A stretch of 27,772 bases of DNA from Actinomycetota bacterium (GTDB lineage Bacteria > Actinomycetota > Actinomycetes > S36-B12): positions 1-27,772 of the forward strand of contig JADKGE010000015.1 in NCBI GenBank assembly GCA_016717115.1, read 5' to 3'. The notes beneath the pieces were generated by a model that was not told the origin of the DNA, ran no database searches, and saw nothing but the letters and a program-made list of their open reading frames with translations. A program made the position numbers and the translations under genes. Shown in pieces: positions 9,251 through 16,911 of this stretch; the first letter of the stretch is position 1, and each line of letters begins with the position of its first letter.

Positions 9251-9300
9251 TTTGCGGACACGAGGACATCGGTGGGCACGCAGCCCGCCGGCACCGGATG

Positions 9301-9306
9301 AGAGGA
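9301..9306 (+). promoter_or_regulatory. Ribosome binding site deciding the ftsZ start
   Basis: AGAGGA ends 8 bases before GTG 9315. It favours that start over the in-frame upstream codon at 9252, which has no comparable site and would add 21 residues unlike any FtsZ N-terminus. Confidence 0.6.
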
Positions 9307-9314
9307 CGGCGGCC

Positions 9315-10430
9315 GTGGCGGCTCCGCAGAACTACCTGGCAGTGATCAAGGTCGTCGGCATCGGCGGAGGCGGCGTCAACGCCGTCAACCGCATGATCGA
9401 GGTCGGCCTCAAGGGCGTGGAGTTCATCGCCATCAACACCGACGCGCAGGCGCTGCTCATGAGCGATGCCGACGTCAAGCTCGACATCGGTCGCGAACTC
9501 ACTCGCGGACTGGGCGCCGGGGCGAATCCCGAGGTCGGCAAGAAGGCCGCCGAGGATCACCTCGAGGAGATCGAGGAGGTGCTCAAGGGGGCCGACATGG
9601 TCTTCGTGACCGCCGGCGAGGGCGGCGGCACCGGCACCGGTGGCGCGCCGGTCGTCGCCCGCGTGGCCCGTTCCCTGGGCGCGTTGACGATCGGCGTCGT
9701 GACGCGCCCGTTCGGCTTCGAGGGTCGTCGGCGCCAGGCCCAGGCCGACACGGGAGTGGACAACCTTCGAGCCGAGGTCGACACCCTCATCGTCATCCCC
9801 AACGACCGGCTGCTGTCCCTGGCGGACCGCAACATCAGCGTCATCGACGCGTTCCGGCAGGCCGATCACGTCCTGTTGCAGGGCGTGTCGGGCATCACCG
9901 ACCTGATCACGACGCCGGGCCTGATCAACCTCGACTTCGCCGACGTCAAGAGCGTCATGCACGGAGCCGGCTCGGCATTGATGGGCATCGGGTCGGCCCG
10001 TGGCGAGGACCGCGCGGTCGAGGCGGCCGAGAAGGCCATCTCGAGCCCACTGCTCGAGGCGAGTGTCGACGGAGCGCACGGCATCCTGCTGTCCATCTCC
10101 GGTGGCAGTGACCTCGGCCTCTTCGAGATCAACGAGGCGGCCCGGCTCGTGGCCGACGCCGCGCACCCCGACGCGAACATCATCTTCGGCGCCGTCATCG
10201 ACGACACGCTCGGCGACGAGGTGCGCGTGACGGTGATCGCTGCGGGCTTCGACGGCGGCGAGCCGCCGGCGAAGAGGGGCACCGGGTCCACGGCGCGCCT
10301 GCGCGAGGACGGGCACACCGGCGAGGTGCCGGCAGTACTGGCGCCCAGTGCGCGTACCACTCCGGCGCCCCGCACGATCGTCTTCGACGACAGCGACGAT
10401 GACTTGGACATCCCCGATTTCCTCAAGTAG
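9315..10430 (+). CDS. ftsZ: FtsZ, tubulin-like cell division GTPase
   Basis: 371 residues from GTG 9315, giving the standard actinobacterial beginning MAAPQNYLAVIKVVGIGG. FtsZ assembles into the cytokinetic ring on the inner face of the membrane. Visible are the N-terminal nucleotide-binding loop GIGGGGVNAVNRM, the tubulin signature GGGTGTGGAP (about residues 103-112), the T7-loop segment NLDFADVKSVM that completes the neighbouring subunit's GTPase site, and an acidic disordered linker. The C-terminal peptide DDLDIPDFLK is the docking site for SepF and other ring partners. sepF is encoded four genes downstream. No ftsA is present, as expected for the phylum. pgeF begins 19 bp after the stop. 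Confidence 0.98.
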   Translation: MAAPQNYLAVIKVVGIGGGGVNAVNRMIEVGLKGVEFIAINTDAQALLMSDADVKLDIGRELTRGLGAGANPEVGKKAAEDHLEEIEEVLKGADMVFVTAGEGGGTGTGGAPVVARVARSLGALTIGVVTRPFGFEGRRRQAQADTGVDNLRAEVDTLIVIPNDRLLSLADRNISVIDAFRQADHVLLQGVSGITDLITTPGLINLDFADVKSVMHGAGSALMGIGSARGEDRAVEAAEKAISSPLLEASVDGAHGILLSISGGSDLGLFEINEAARLVADAAHPDANIIFGAVIDDTLGDEVRVTVIAAGFDGGEPPAKRGTGSTARLREDGHTGEVPAVLAPSARTTPAPRTIVFDDSDDDLDIPDFLK

Positions 10431-10449
10431 TTCGGAGCCCGTCCGGATC

Positions 10450-11223
10450 GTGGTGTCCCTGGCCGACGGACTCGTCCTGCCTTCGGCACCCGGTGGCCGC
10501 CCTGCACGTTGGGCGGCCACCGGTCGTTCCGGGGGTGCAAGCCGGCCGCCGTACGCGTCCCTCAACCTGGCCGGGTACGTCGGGGATGACGCATCATCCG
10601 TCGAGGAGAATCGCCGTCGCGTTGCCGCCCAGCTGGGGCTGCCGGCCGACCAACTGTGCGTCATGGACTCCGTGCACGGCGCGACGCTCGCGGTCGTGGA
10701 CGCACCGGGCGTGGTGCCCGGCGTCGATGCCCTCCTCACCCAGCGCCCGGGTCTGGCCATCGTCGCCCTGGGGGCCGACTGCGTGCCGATCGCCCTCGTC
10801 GGGTCCGACGGGCTCACCGTCGCCGTCGTCCACTGCGGGTGGCGCGGACTGGTGGCCGACGTCATTGCCGTCGCCGTGCGTGCTCTGCGCGACCACGGCG
10901 CGCAGGTGTCCACGGCGGTCCTGGGGCCGGCCGTCTGCGGCTCCTGCTACCCGGTCCCTCAGGAGCGCGCGGCACAGGTGGTGGCCGAGCGGTCGGCCGC
11001 GGTGGCGGCGATGGCGCTCGTGACAACGTCCGATGGGCAGCCGGGCATCGATGTCCGCGAGGGGGTCGCCGCACGGCTCCTCGAACTCGGCGTGAGCGCA
11101 CACGCCATCGAGCGCGTCGGGGGCTGCACCGTCGAGGATCCGGCGCTGTTCTCCTACCGACGCGACGGCATCACGGGCCGACAGGGTGTCGCGGTGTGCA
11201 CGGTCGACTCGCCCGGGTCGTGA
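10450..11223 (+). CDS. pgeF: PgeF-type peptidoglycan editing factor (YfiH/DUF152, multicopper oxidase-like fold)
   Basis: 257 residues from GTG 10450 (GTG 10453 is equally possible; GGAG at 10434-10437 is a distant ribosome site). The family has a zinc-type Cys-His-His centre. MDSVHGATL gives one His, LGADCVPIAL and the block HCGWRGLVADV give the Cys and the second His, and GPAVCGSCYPV and FSYRRDGITGRQG complete the fold. In E. coli the relative PgeF removes wrong L-Ser from UDP-MurNAc-L-Ser made by MurC; other members have been reported to act on purine nucleosides. Position right after ftsZ, and near murC, favours a cell-wall role here, which is inference. Confidence 0.88.
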   Translation: MVSLADGLVLPSAPGGRPARWAATGRSGGASRPPYASLNLAGYVGDDASSVEENRRRVAAQLGLPADQLCVMDSVHGATLAVVDAPGVVPGVDALLTQRPGLAIVALGADCVPIALVGSDGLTVAVVHCGWRGLVADVIAVAVRALRDHGAQVSTAVLGPAVCGSCYPVPQERAAQVVAERSAAVAAMALVTTSDGQPGIDVREGVAARLLELGVSAHAIERVGGCTVEDPALFSYRRDGITGRQGVAVCTVDSPGS

Positions 11224-11249
11224 CCGTGGGAGCCGACGCGCGGGACAAT
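11220..11249 (+). promoter_or_regulatory. Candidate leaderless promoter for the yggS-type gene
   Basis: GTGACC (11220-11225) and GACAAT (11244-11249) are spaced by 18 bp. The -10-like box ends 6 bases before ATG 11256, so a transcript would begin at or next to the start codon. There is no clear Shine-Dalgarno for this ATG. The first base of the -10 is G rather than T, so this is the weakest of the leaderless candidates here. Confidence 0.4.
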
Positions 11250-11255
11250 GGCACC

Positions 11256-11966
11256 ATGCCTGATCTGGCGGAGCGCCGCGAGCAGATTGCGGTCGGACTG
11301 GCGGGCGTCCGCGCCCGCATCGATCGAGCCCTCGAGGCCGCGGGACGCGACGATGGGATCGACCTCGTGGTCGTGACCAAGACCTTCCCCGCGACCGACG
11401 TTGTCATCCTGGCCGAACTGGGGGTGACCGACGTGGCCGAGAACCGCGACCAGGAGGCCCGCAACAAGCGCGCGCAGGTGCCGGGTGCTCGGGAGCTGCG
11501 GTGGCACATGATCGGGCAGGTACAGCGGAAGAAGGCGTCGACCGTTGCCGGCTGGGCCGACGTCGTGGAGTCCGTCGATCGACCCGAGCTCGTGGCTGCC
11601 CTGGGCCGGGGCGCGCTGGCGGCCGACCGGGTGGTCGACGTCCTCGTCCAGGTCTGCCTGGACATCCCCATGCTGCCTGGACGCGGGGGCGTCGCCCCTC
11701 AGGACGTCCTCGACCTCGCCGCCGCCGTGGCCGCCGATCCGGGCCTGACGCTACGGGGGGTCATGGCCGTGGCGCCGTATCCCGGCGACCCTGACGAGGC
11801 ATTCGGGCGGCTCGAAGGCATTGCCGCCAGCGTGCGCAAGCGCTGGCCGACGGCCGACCGCATCTCTGCCGGGATGAGCGGTGACCTGGAGCAGGCGGTG
11901 GCGCATGGGGCGACACAGGTCCGTGTAGGGGGCGCGATACTCGGTCACAGGGTGCCCGTGCAGTAA
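11256..11966 (+). CDS. YggS/PROSC family pyridoxal-phosphate homeostasis protein
   Basis: 236 residues from ATG 11256; an in-frame GTG at 11226 would add ten residues. The family is a single-domain alanine racemase-like barrel that binds pyridoxal 5'-phosphate and buffers its supply, with no firmly assigned reaction. The PLP lysine is in LVVVTKTFPATDV. AENRDQEARNK, LRWHMIGQVQRKK and the phosphate-binding C-terminal block GMSGDLEQAVAHGATQVRVG match the family in order. The usual Gly before Glu-Asn (GENRVQE) is Ala here. Its place between ftsZ/pgeF and sepF is conserved across actinobacteria and firmicutes. Confidence 0.93.
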   Translation: MPDLAERREQIAVGLAGVRARIDRALEAAGRDDGIDLVVVTKTFPATDVVILAELGVTDVAENRDQEARNKRAQVPGARELRWHMIGQVQRKKASTVAGWADVVESVDRPELVAALGRGALAADRVVDVLVQVCLDIPMLPGRGGVAPQDVLDLAAAVAADPGLTLRGVMAVAPYPGDPDEAFGRLEGIAASVRKRWPTADRISAGMSGDLEQAVAHGATQVRVGGAILGHRVPVQ

Positions 11967-12022
11967 CGTCGTCACAACTGCACCACCTGCTTTCACCATG
12001 CAGCCCACGAGATAGCGCCCAC

Positions 12023-12028
12023 GGGAGG
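12023..12028 (+). promoter_or_regulatory. sepF ribosome binding site
   Basis: GGGAGG lies 10 bases before ATG 12039. It supports that start over the in-frame ATG at 12051, which would remove four residues of the predicted membrane-anchoring helix. Confidence 0.6.
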
Positions 12029-12038
12029 ACGACAGGCA

Positions 12039-12632
12039 ATGGCTGGCGCGATGCGCAAGATGGCCGTCTACCTCGGCCTCGTCGAGGACCAAGGCGATGA
12101 CGCGTACGACGAGTACGACGAGTACGACAGTGCCCGCCGCTCGGCTCGTGAGCCGCGATCAGGCGGCCGCGGGTACGACGATCGCCCCGAGGAGCGACAC
12201 GACGACCGCTACACCAGTCGAAGCGTCCGTCCCATCGCGGACACGCGTGCCGTACGGACCTTCCGCAGCGACTCCGCACCGCCCACGCGTCCGACATCCG
12301 CCCCGCTGGCCGACCGACCCGACCGTCGGCCCGCCTACGCACCGGCTCCCGACCTCACGCGCATCGAGACGATCCACCCGCGCAGCTACAACGACGCGCG
12401 GAAGATCGGCGAGGACTACCGCGAGGGCGTGCCCGTCATCATGAACCTGTCCGAACTCGAGGATGCCGACGCCAAGCGCATCATCGATTTCGCGGCGGGC
12501 CTCGTGTTCGGGATGCGCGGATCGATCGAGCGCATCACCAACAAGGTGTTCCTGCTGTCCCCTGTCAACGTCGATGTCGGTGACGAAGCACGGGCGCAGA
12601 TCGCCAAGGACGGGTTCTTCAACCAGAGTTGA
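12039..12632 (+). CDS. sepF: SepF, FtsZ membrane anchor
   Basis: 197 residues. SepF tethers FtsZ to the membrane where ftsA is absent, and binds the FtsZ C-terminal peptide. The N-terminus MAGAMRKMAVYLGLVED is the short amphipathic anchor. A long, charged, low-complexity linker follows (about residues 16-105), rich in Asp, Tyr and Arg and including the repeated DEYDEYD. The folded domain starts near RIETIHPRSYNDARKIGEDY, continues VPVIMNLSELEDADAKRIIDFAAGLVFGM, and ends with ITNKVFLLSPVNVDV. ATG 12039 has a GGGAGG upstream. A 7 bp hairpin sits just after the stop. Confidence 0.96.
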   Translation: MAGAMRKMAVYLGLVEDQGDDAYDEYDEYDSARRSAREPRSGGRGYDDRPEERHDDRYTSRSVRPIADTRAVRTFRSDSAPPTRPTSAPLADRPDRRPAYAPAPDLTRIETIHPRSYNDARKIGEDYREGVPVIMNLSELEDADAKRIIDFAAGLVFGMRGSIERITNKVFLLSPVNVDVGDEARAQIAKDGFFNQS

Positions 12633-12633
12633 G

Positions 12634-12655
12634 CACGCGCCGTCCAGCGCGCGTG
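12634..12655 (+). terminator. Small GC-rich hairpin after sepF
   Basis: CACGCGC (12634-12640) pairs with GCGCGTG (12649-12655) around an 8-base loop, beginning one base after the sepF stop. There is no T tract, so it is more likely a weak attenuator or an mRNA processing or stability element than an intrinsic terminator. yggT follows 37 bp later on the same strand. Confidence 0.3.
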
Positions 12656-12692
12656 ATGAGCCCGAGTCGACGTCAGTGATCAGGAGAGTGTC

Positions 12693-12977
12693 ATGAGTGC
12701 CGTCGGTCAGGTCCTGGCGACGGTTCTGTGGCTGTACTGGCTGGTGCTCATCGGTCGCCTCGTGTTCGACTTCGTGCAGGTGTTCGCCCGCAACTGGCAC
12801 CCGACCGGGGTGCTCCTGCTCCTGGCCGAGGCGATCTACACCATCACGGATCCGCCCCTGCGGGTCATCCGACGCGTCATTCCGCCCGTGCGGATCGGAT
12901 CGGTGCAGTTCGACCTCGCGTTCCTCGTGCTGCTGATCGGCCTGCAGATCCTCATCAACCTCGCCCTGATGCTCTAG
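12693..12977 (+). CDS. YggT family small membrane protein
   Basis: 94 residues with two hydrophobic helices (about 7-30 and 71-92) separated by a basic amphipathic stretch. The linker contains the family motif ITDPPLRVIRRVIPP followed by FDLAFLVLLIGLQI. ATG 12693 is preceded by AGGAGAG (12682-12688). YggT proteins sit between sepF and divIVA in many Gram-positive genomes and are thought to have a membrane role in division or osmotic tolerance. No reaction is assigned. Confidence 0.92.
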   Translation: MSAVGQVLATVLWLYWLVLIGRLVFDFVQVFARNWHPTGVLLLLAEAIYTITDPPLRVIRRVIPPVRIGSVQFDLAFLVLLIGLQILINLALML

Positions 12978-13018
12978 TCGTCCCCGTCCACGCGCCCTCA
13001 TTGAAAAGGACACCGAGA

Positions 13019-13507
13019 ATGCCGCTCACTGCCGCAGAAGTACGCGTCACGAAGTTCTCGACGACCCGCATGCGGTCGGGCTACGACATGGACGAGGTCG
13101 ATGCCTTCCTCGACATCGTCGAGGCCGACGTCGCGCAGTACGCCGACGAGCTGCAGCGATCTCGCGACGGCGAGGCCGTGCTGCGCACGCAGTGCGACCA
13201 GCTGCAGGCGCGACTCGGTCTGGCGGAACAGCGGCTGGCCGATGCACAGGCGGAGCTCGCCGAGCTGCAGGCCCATCGCGCGCACCAGACCGAGCCGGTG
13301 CCCGTCCCGGCAGTCGAACCCGTGCCCGAGCTGTCGGAGGCCGACGCCGAGGCAATCGCTGCTGATCCGGAGGCCGCCTCCGTGCTTGCCATCGCCCAGC
13401 AGCAGGCCGACGAGATCGTGCGGCATGCGCAGGCCCGCGCCAACGCGGTCAGGGGCTCGGTGCGCTCCATGCTCACGGAGCAGATGGCGATCATCGACAA
13501 GGCGTGA
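13019..13507 (+). CDS. divIVA: DivIVA/Wag31-type polar growth protein, short form
   Basis: 162 residues from ATG 13019, with AAAAGGA at 13004-13010. The N-terminal membrane-curvature domain is clear: MPLTAAEVRVTKFSTTRMR, then GYDMDEVDAFLDIVEADV. A coiled coil follows (about residues 35-90, EAVLRTQCDQLQARLGLAEQ), then a Pro-Val-Glu linker (PVPVPAVEPVPELSE) and a second helical segment (ASVLAIAQQQADEIVRHAQA). Mycobacterial Wag31 is about 260 residues and Streptomyces DivIVA is longer still, so this protein lacks most of the usual C-terminal coiled coil. In actinobacteria DivIVA marks the poles and directs tip growth. The gene converges with ileS, with only 18 bp between the stops and no evident terminator hairpin. 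Confidence 0.92.
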   Translation: MPLTAAEVRVTKFSTTRMRSGYDMDEVDAFLDIVEADVAQYADELQRSRDGEAVLRTQCDQLQARLGLAEQRLADAQAELAELQAHRAHQTEPVPVPAVEPVPELSEADAEAIAADPEAASVLAIAQQQADEIVRHAQARANAVRGSVRSMLTEQMAIIDKA

Positions 13508-13525
13508 GCCCCACCCGTCGCTCGA

Positions 13526-16500
13526 CTACGGTCGGGGGGCCTTGACCAGGGACAGCGCGACCGGCACGTCGGACGCCACGGCAGTGGCCCCCTCGGGCGG
13601 CGGCCCGCTGGTCAGGTCGATCGCGAGCACCTCGCCGGCGATCATGGCACCGTGCGCGGCCAGGGCGGCCCGCACGTCGTCGTCGTCGCTCGTCCACCAG
13701 ACCCGGATGCGGTCCGCGACGTCCAGGCCGGCCGACTTGCGGCCCTCCTGGATCGTCCGCACGATCTCGCGGGCCACGCCGGCCTGACGCAGGGCGTCGT
13801 CGATGTGCAGGTCGAGGGCGACGCTCTCCCCGGATTCGGTGGCCACCGCCCACCCCTCGCGCGGGGTCTCGGTGACGATGACATCGTCGGGCTCGATCCG
13901 GACGGCGCCCAGGTCGACGGCGTCGAGGGTGACGTCCTCGCCACCCCGCAACCGTCCGACGATGTCCGCCGGATCGGCGTGACCGATGGCGGCCGCCACT
14001 GCCGGAGTCTGCTTGCCGAACCGCTTGCCGAGCGTGCGGAAGTTCGCCTTGACGCTGATGTCGACCAACCCGCCCGTGTCATCGACGAGGGACTCGAGAG
14101 CCAGCACGTTGAGCTCCTCGGCCACCTGGCCGCGAAGGTCGGCCGGCAGTTCGCTCCAGCCGGGTGCGGAGATGAGTGCCCGGGCGAGCGGCTGACGGGT
14201 GCGGACGGCCGAGGAGGCGCGGGCCGCGCGCCCCAGCTCGACGAGACGACGCACCAACCCCATGCGCTCGGTGAGCTCCACGTCGACGAGGCTCACGTCC
14301 GGCTCGGGCCACGAGGCCAGGTGTACCGAGGAGGGAGCGTCGTCGTCCGTCGGCCGGAACAGGTCCTGCCACACACGCTCGGTGATGAACGGGGTGAAGG
14401 GGGCCAGGCACAAGGTGACGATCCGCAAGGCCTCGTGGAGCGTGGCAAGGGCCGCCGGGTCGCCATCCCAGAAGCGGCGACGGGACCGGCGCACGTACCA
14501 GTTGGACAGGTCGTCGACGAACGTCGAGAGGAGCCGGCCGGCCCGTTGAGTGTCGAAGCCGTCGAGCGCCTCGTCGACGCCGCGGGCCAGCTGCTGCGCC
14601 TCGGACAGGACCCACCGGTCGATGACGGGGCGGGCGCTCGGTTCGGGGGCGCCGTCACGCGGCTGCCAGCCGGCCGTGCGCGCATACAGCGACTGGAAGG
14701 ACACCGTGTTCCAGTAGGTGAGCAGCGTCTTGCGCACGACGTCGGCGATCGCCGTATGACCGACGCGTCGGGCCTGCCAGGGTGACCCGCTCGCCAGCAT
14801 GAACCAGCGCAGCGCGTCCGCACCGTGCTCGTCCATGAGCGGGATGGGCGCGAGCACGTTGCCCAGGTGCTTGCTCATCTTGCGGCCGTCCTCGTCGAGG
14901 ATGTGGCCCAGGCAGACGACGTTGCGGTACGACGACTCGTCGAAGACCAGCGTGCCCACGGCCATGAGCGTGTAGAACCAGCCACGGGTCTGGTCGATGG
15001 CCTCGCAGATGAAGTCGGCCGGGTACTGGGCGGCGAACTCCGCGACGTTCTTGTGCGGGTACCCCAGCGCGGCGAACGGCATCGCGCCGGAGTCGTACCA
15101 GCCGTCGATGACCTCCGGGACGCGGGTGGCGATGCCCTCGCACTCGGGGCAGGGGATCGTGATGTCGTCCACGTAGGGGCGGTGCGGATCGCTGTCGGTC
15201 ACGTCGCGCCCGGCGAGGTCGCTGAGCTCAGCGAGGGAGCCGACCGCCGTGAGATGGCCGTCGGGGCATCGCCAGATCGGCAGGGGAGTACCCCAGTAGC
15301 GATTGCGGGACAGGGCCCAGTCGACGTTGTTCGTGAGCCAGTCTCCGTACCGGCCCCACTTGATCGTGGGCGGGAACCAGTTGGTGCCCTCGTTCTGCTC
15401 GAGCAGCTGATCCTTGATGGCTGTCGTACGGATGTACCAGGACGGCTGCGCGTAGTAGAGCAATGGCGTGTGGCAGCGCCAGCAGTGCGGGTAGGAGTGC
15501 TCGTACGGCACGTGCCGGAACAGCAGGCCGCGCTGCTCGAGGTCGGTGACCAGGGTCTCGTCGGACTTCTTGAAGAACATTCCGCCAACCACGAGGACGT
15601 CATCGGCGAATCGGCCATCGGGCCGCACCGGATTGACGACGGGCAAGCCGTAGGCGCGGCAGGTGATGAGGTCGTCTGCCCCGAACGCAGGGGCCTGGTG
15701 CACGAGGCCCGTTCCGTCGTCGGTGGTGACGTAGTCGGCGAGGATGACGTAGTGCGCGTCGGGGATGTCGACGTAGTCGAACGGGCGGTCGTAGTGAACG
15801 CGTTCGAGCGCCGTGCCCGGCATGGTGCGCAGGACGGTCGCGTCGTCGCCGAAGAGCGCACCCACCAGCGCTTCGACGACGATGAGCACCTCGTCGTCGG
15901 ACGTGCGGACGACCGCATAGACCGCATCGGGCTTGACCGCGACCGCGGTGTTCGACACCAGCGTCCAGGGCGTGGTGGTCCACACCAGCAGCGCGACACC
16001 GGGGAACTCGGTGGCCAGATCGGTGTCCTCGGCGACGGGGAAGCGCACGTACACCGACGGGTCGACGACCGTCTCGTAGCCCTGGGCGAGTTCATGATCC
16101 GAGAGACCGGTGCCGCACCTGGGACAGTACGGAGCCACCCGGTGGTCCTGGACGAGAAGACCCTTGTCGAAGATCTGCTTCAGCGACCACCACACGCTCT
16201 GGACGTAATCCTTGTCCATGGTCCAGTAGGCGCGATCCATGTCGACCCAGTAGCCCATGCGGCGGGTCATGTCGGAGAACTCGTCGACGTGGCGCAGGAC
16301 GGACTCGCGGCAGCGGGCGTTGAACTCCGCGACGCCGAACTCCTCGATGTCGCCCTTGCCGGTGAACCCGAGCTCCTTCTCGACGGCGAGCTCGACGGGC
16401 AGGCCGTGGCAGTCCCAGCCCGCTTGGCGGGGGACCGAGTAGCCCTTCATCGTGCGATACCTCGGGAAGACGTCCTTGAAGGCGCGGGCCTCCACGTGAT

Positions 16501-16669
16501 GGGTGCCGGGGGTGCCGTTCGCGGTGGGCGGGCCCTCGTAGAACACCCAGGTGGGGCGGCCGGCGCTCTGGGCGACGGAGGCCGCGAAGACCTGCTCCTC
16601 GTCCCACATGCGCAGGACCTCGTGCTCCATGGCCGGCAGGTCGATCTGCGCTGGCACGGCCCGGTACAT
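13526..16669 (-). CDS. ileS: Isoleucyl-tRNA synthetase, type 2 with GTHH signature
   Basis: 1047 residues from an ATG at 16669 with GGAGG just upstream on the - strand. It charges tRNA-Ile and edits misactivated valine. The class I signature, normally HIGH, reads GTHH (residues 55-58) in the context PPTANGTPGTHHVEAR. The second signature is KMSKH (597-601). WDCHGLPVELAVEKELG is the catalytic-core block. YCPRCGTGLSDHELAQGYE precedes the CP1 editing domain with LLVWTTTPWTLVSNTAVAV and DDGTGLVHQAPAFGADD. WALSRNRYWGTPLPIW returns to the core. The anticodon-binding and C-terminal domains match eukaryote-like type 2 enzymes. From memory, Streptomyces IleRS has GAHH at the same place. The gene runs opposite to both neighbours. 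Confidence 0.97.
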   Translation of the reverse strand: MYRAVPAQIDLPAMEHEVLRMWDEEQVFAASVAQSAGRPTWVFYEGPPTANGTPGTHHVEARAFKDVFPRYRTMKGYSVPRQAGWDCHGLPVELAVEKELGFTGKGDIEEFGVAEFNARCRESVLRHVDEFSDMTRRMGYWVDMDRAYWTMDKDYVQSVWWSLKQIFDKGLLVQDHRVAPYCPRCGTGLSDHELAQGYETVVDPSVYVRFPVAEDTDLATEFPGVALLVWTTTPWTLVSNTAVAVKPDAVYAVVRTSDDEVLIVVEALVGALFGDDATVLRTMPGTALERVHYDRPFDYVDIPDAHYVILADYVTTDDGTGLVHQAPAFGADDLITCRAYGLPVVNPVRPDGRFADDVLVVGGMFFKKSDETLVTDLEQRGLLFRHVPYEHSYPHCWRCHTPLLYYAQPSWYIRTTAIKDQLLEQNEGTNWFPPTIKWGRYGDWLTNNVDWALSRNRYWGTPLPIWRCPDGHLTAVGSLAELSDLAGRDVTDSDPHRPYVDDITIPCPECEGIATRVPEVIDGWYDSGAMPFAALGYPHKNVAEFAAQYPADFICEAIDQTRGWFYTLMAVGTLVFDESSYRNVVCLGHILDEDGRKMSKHLGNVLAPIPLMDEHGADALRWFMLASGSPWQARRVGHTAIADVVRKTLLTYWNTVSFQSLYARTAGWQPRDGAPEPSARPVIDRWVLSEAQQLARGVDEALDGFDTQRAGRLLSTFVDDLSNWYVRRSRRRFWDGDPAALATLHEALRIVTLCLAPFTPFITERVWQDLFRPTDDDAPSSVHLASWPEPDVSLVDVELTERMGLVRRLVELGRAARASSAVRTRQPLARALISAPGWSELPADLRGQVAEELNVLALESLVDDTGGLVDISVKANFRTLGKRFGKQTPAVAAAIGHADPADIVGRLRGGEDVTLDAVDLGAVRIEPDDVIVTETPREGWAVATESGESVALDLHIDDALRQAGVAREIVRTIQEGRKSAGLDVADRIRVWWTSDDDDVRAALAAHGAMIAGEVLAIDLTSGPPPEGATAVASDVPVALSLVKAPRP

Positions 16670-16673
16670 GGAT

Positions 16674-16678
16674 CCTCC
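16674..16678 (-). promoter_or_regulatory. ileS ribosome binding site
   Basis: On the - strand GGAGG is followed by four bases and then the ATG at 16669. The spacing is short, but it is the only strong site near this start, and the resulting N-terminus MYRAVPAQIDLPAMEHEVL fits type 2 IleRS. Confidence 0.6.
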
Positions 16679-16828
16679 GCTGCTGGTGTTCGATCGTGTC
16701 GCACGGGTGGCGAATGGTCAGGATATCGACCCGTCCGGACAGCGGCGGCCGGGCATGCGGCGCGGACGCGTCGAGACTCGTGGGATGGCCCTTCGGCGCG
16801 GCACCCGGACGACAGCCGCGTGGGGGCC

Positions 16829-16834
16829 TACCAT
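16829..16834 (+). promoter_or_regulatory. Candidate -10 box for the DksA/TraR-type gene
   Basis: TACCAT fits the actinobacterial TANNNT -10 pattern and lies 77 bp before ATG 16912. No good -35 hexamer is seen 16-18 bp upstream. The 242 bp gap 16670-16911 must also hold the ileS promoter. On the - strand TATCCT (16725 to 16720) is the best -10-like match, but it is weak. I see no T-box leader in this gap. Confidence 0.3.
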
Positions 16835-16911
16835 CCGTGCGATATCGGACAACGAGTCGGCCATACGGGCTCCTCGTCGCCGGGATGCGATTCGACGATC
16901 TGGGGGCCCCC

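Noticed and set aside
8208..10913. 901-residue - strand open frame across ftsQ, ftsZ and pgeF
   Set aside because: GC-rich shadow of three well-identified + strand genes; low-complexity Arg/Asp-rich product with no domain.
13508..13530. Bidirectional terminator between divIVA and ileS
   Set aside because: Only four outer bases (GGTC/GACC) pair around a mismatched core, and there is no T run.
16670..16911. T-box riboswitch in the ileS leader
   Set aside because: Many actinobacterial ileS genes have one, but no GGGTGGNACCGCG-like element is seen on the - strand between 16911 and 16670.
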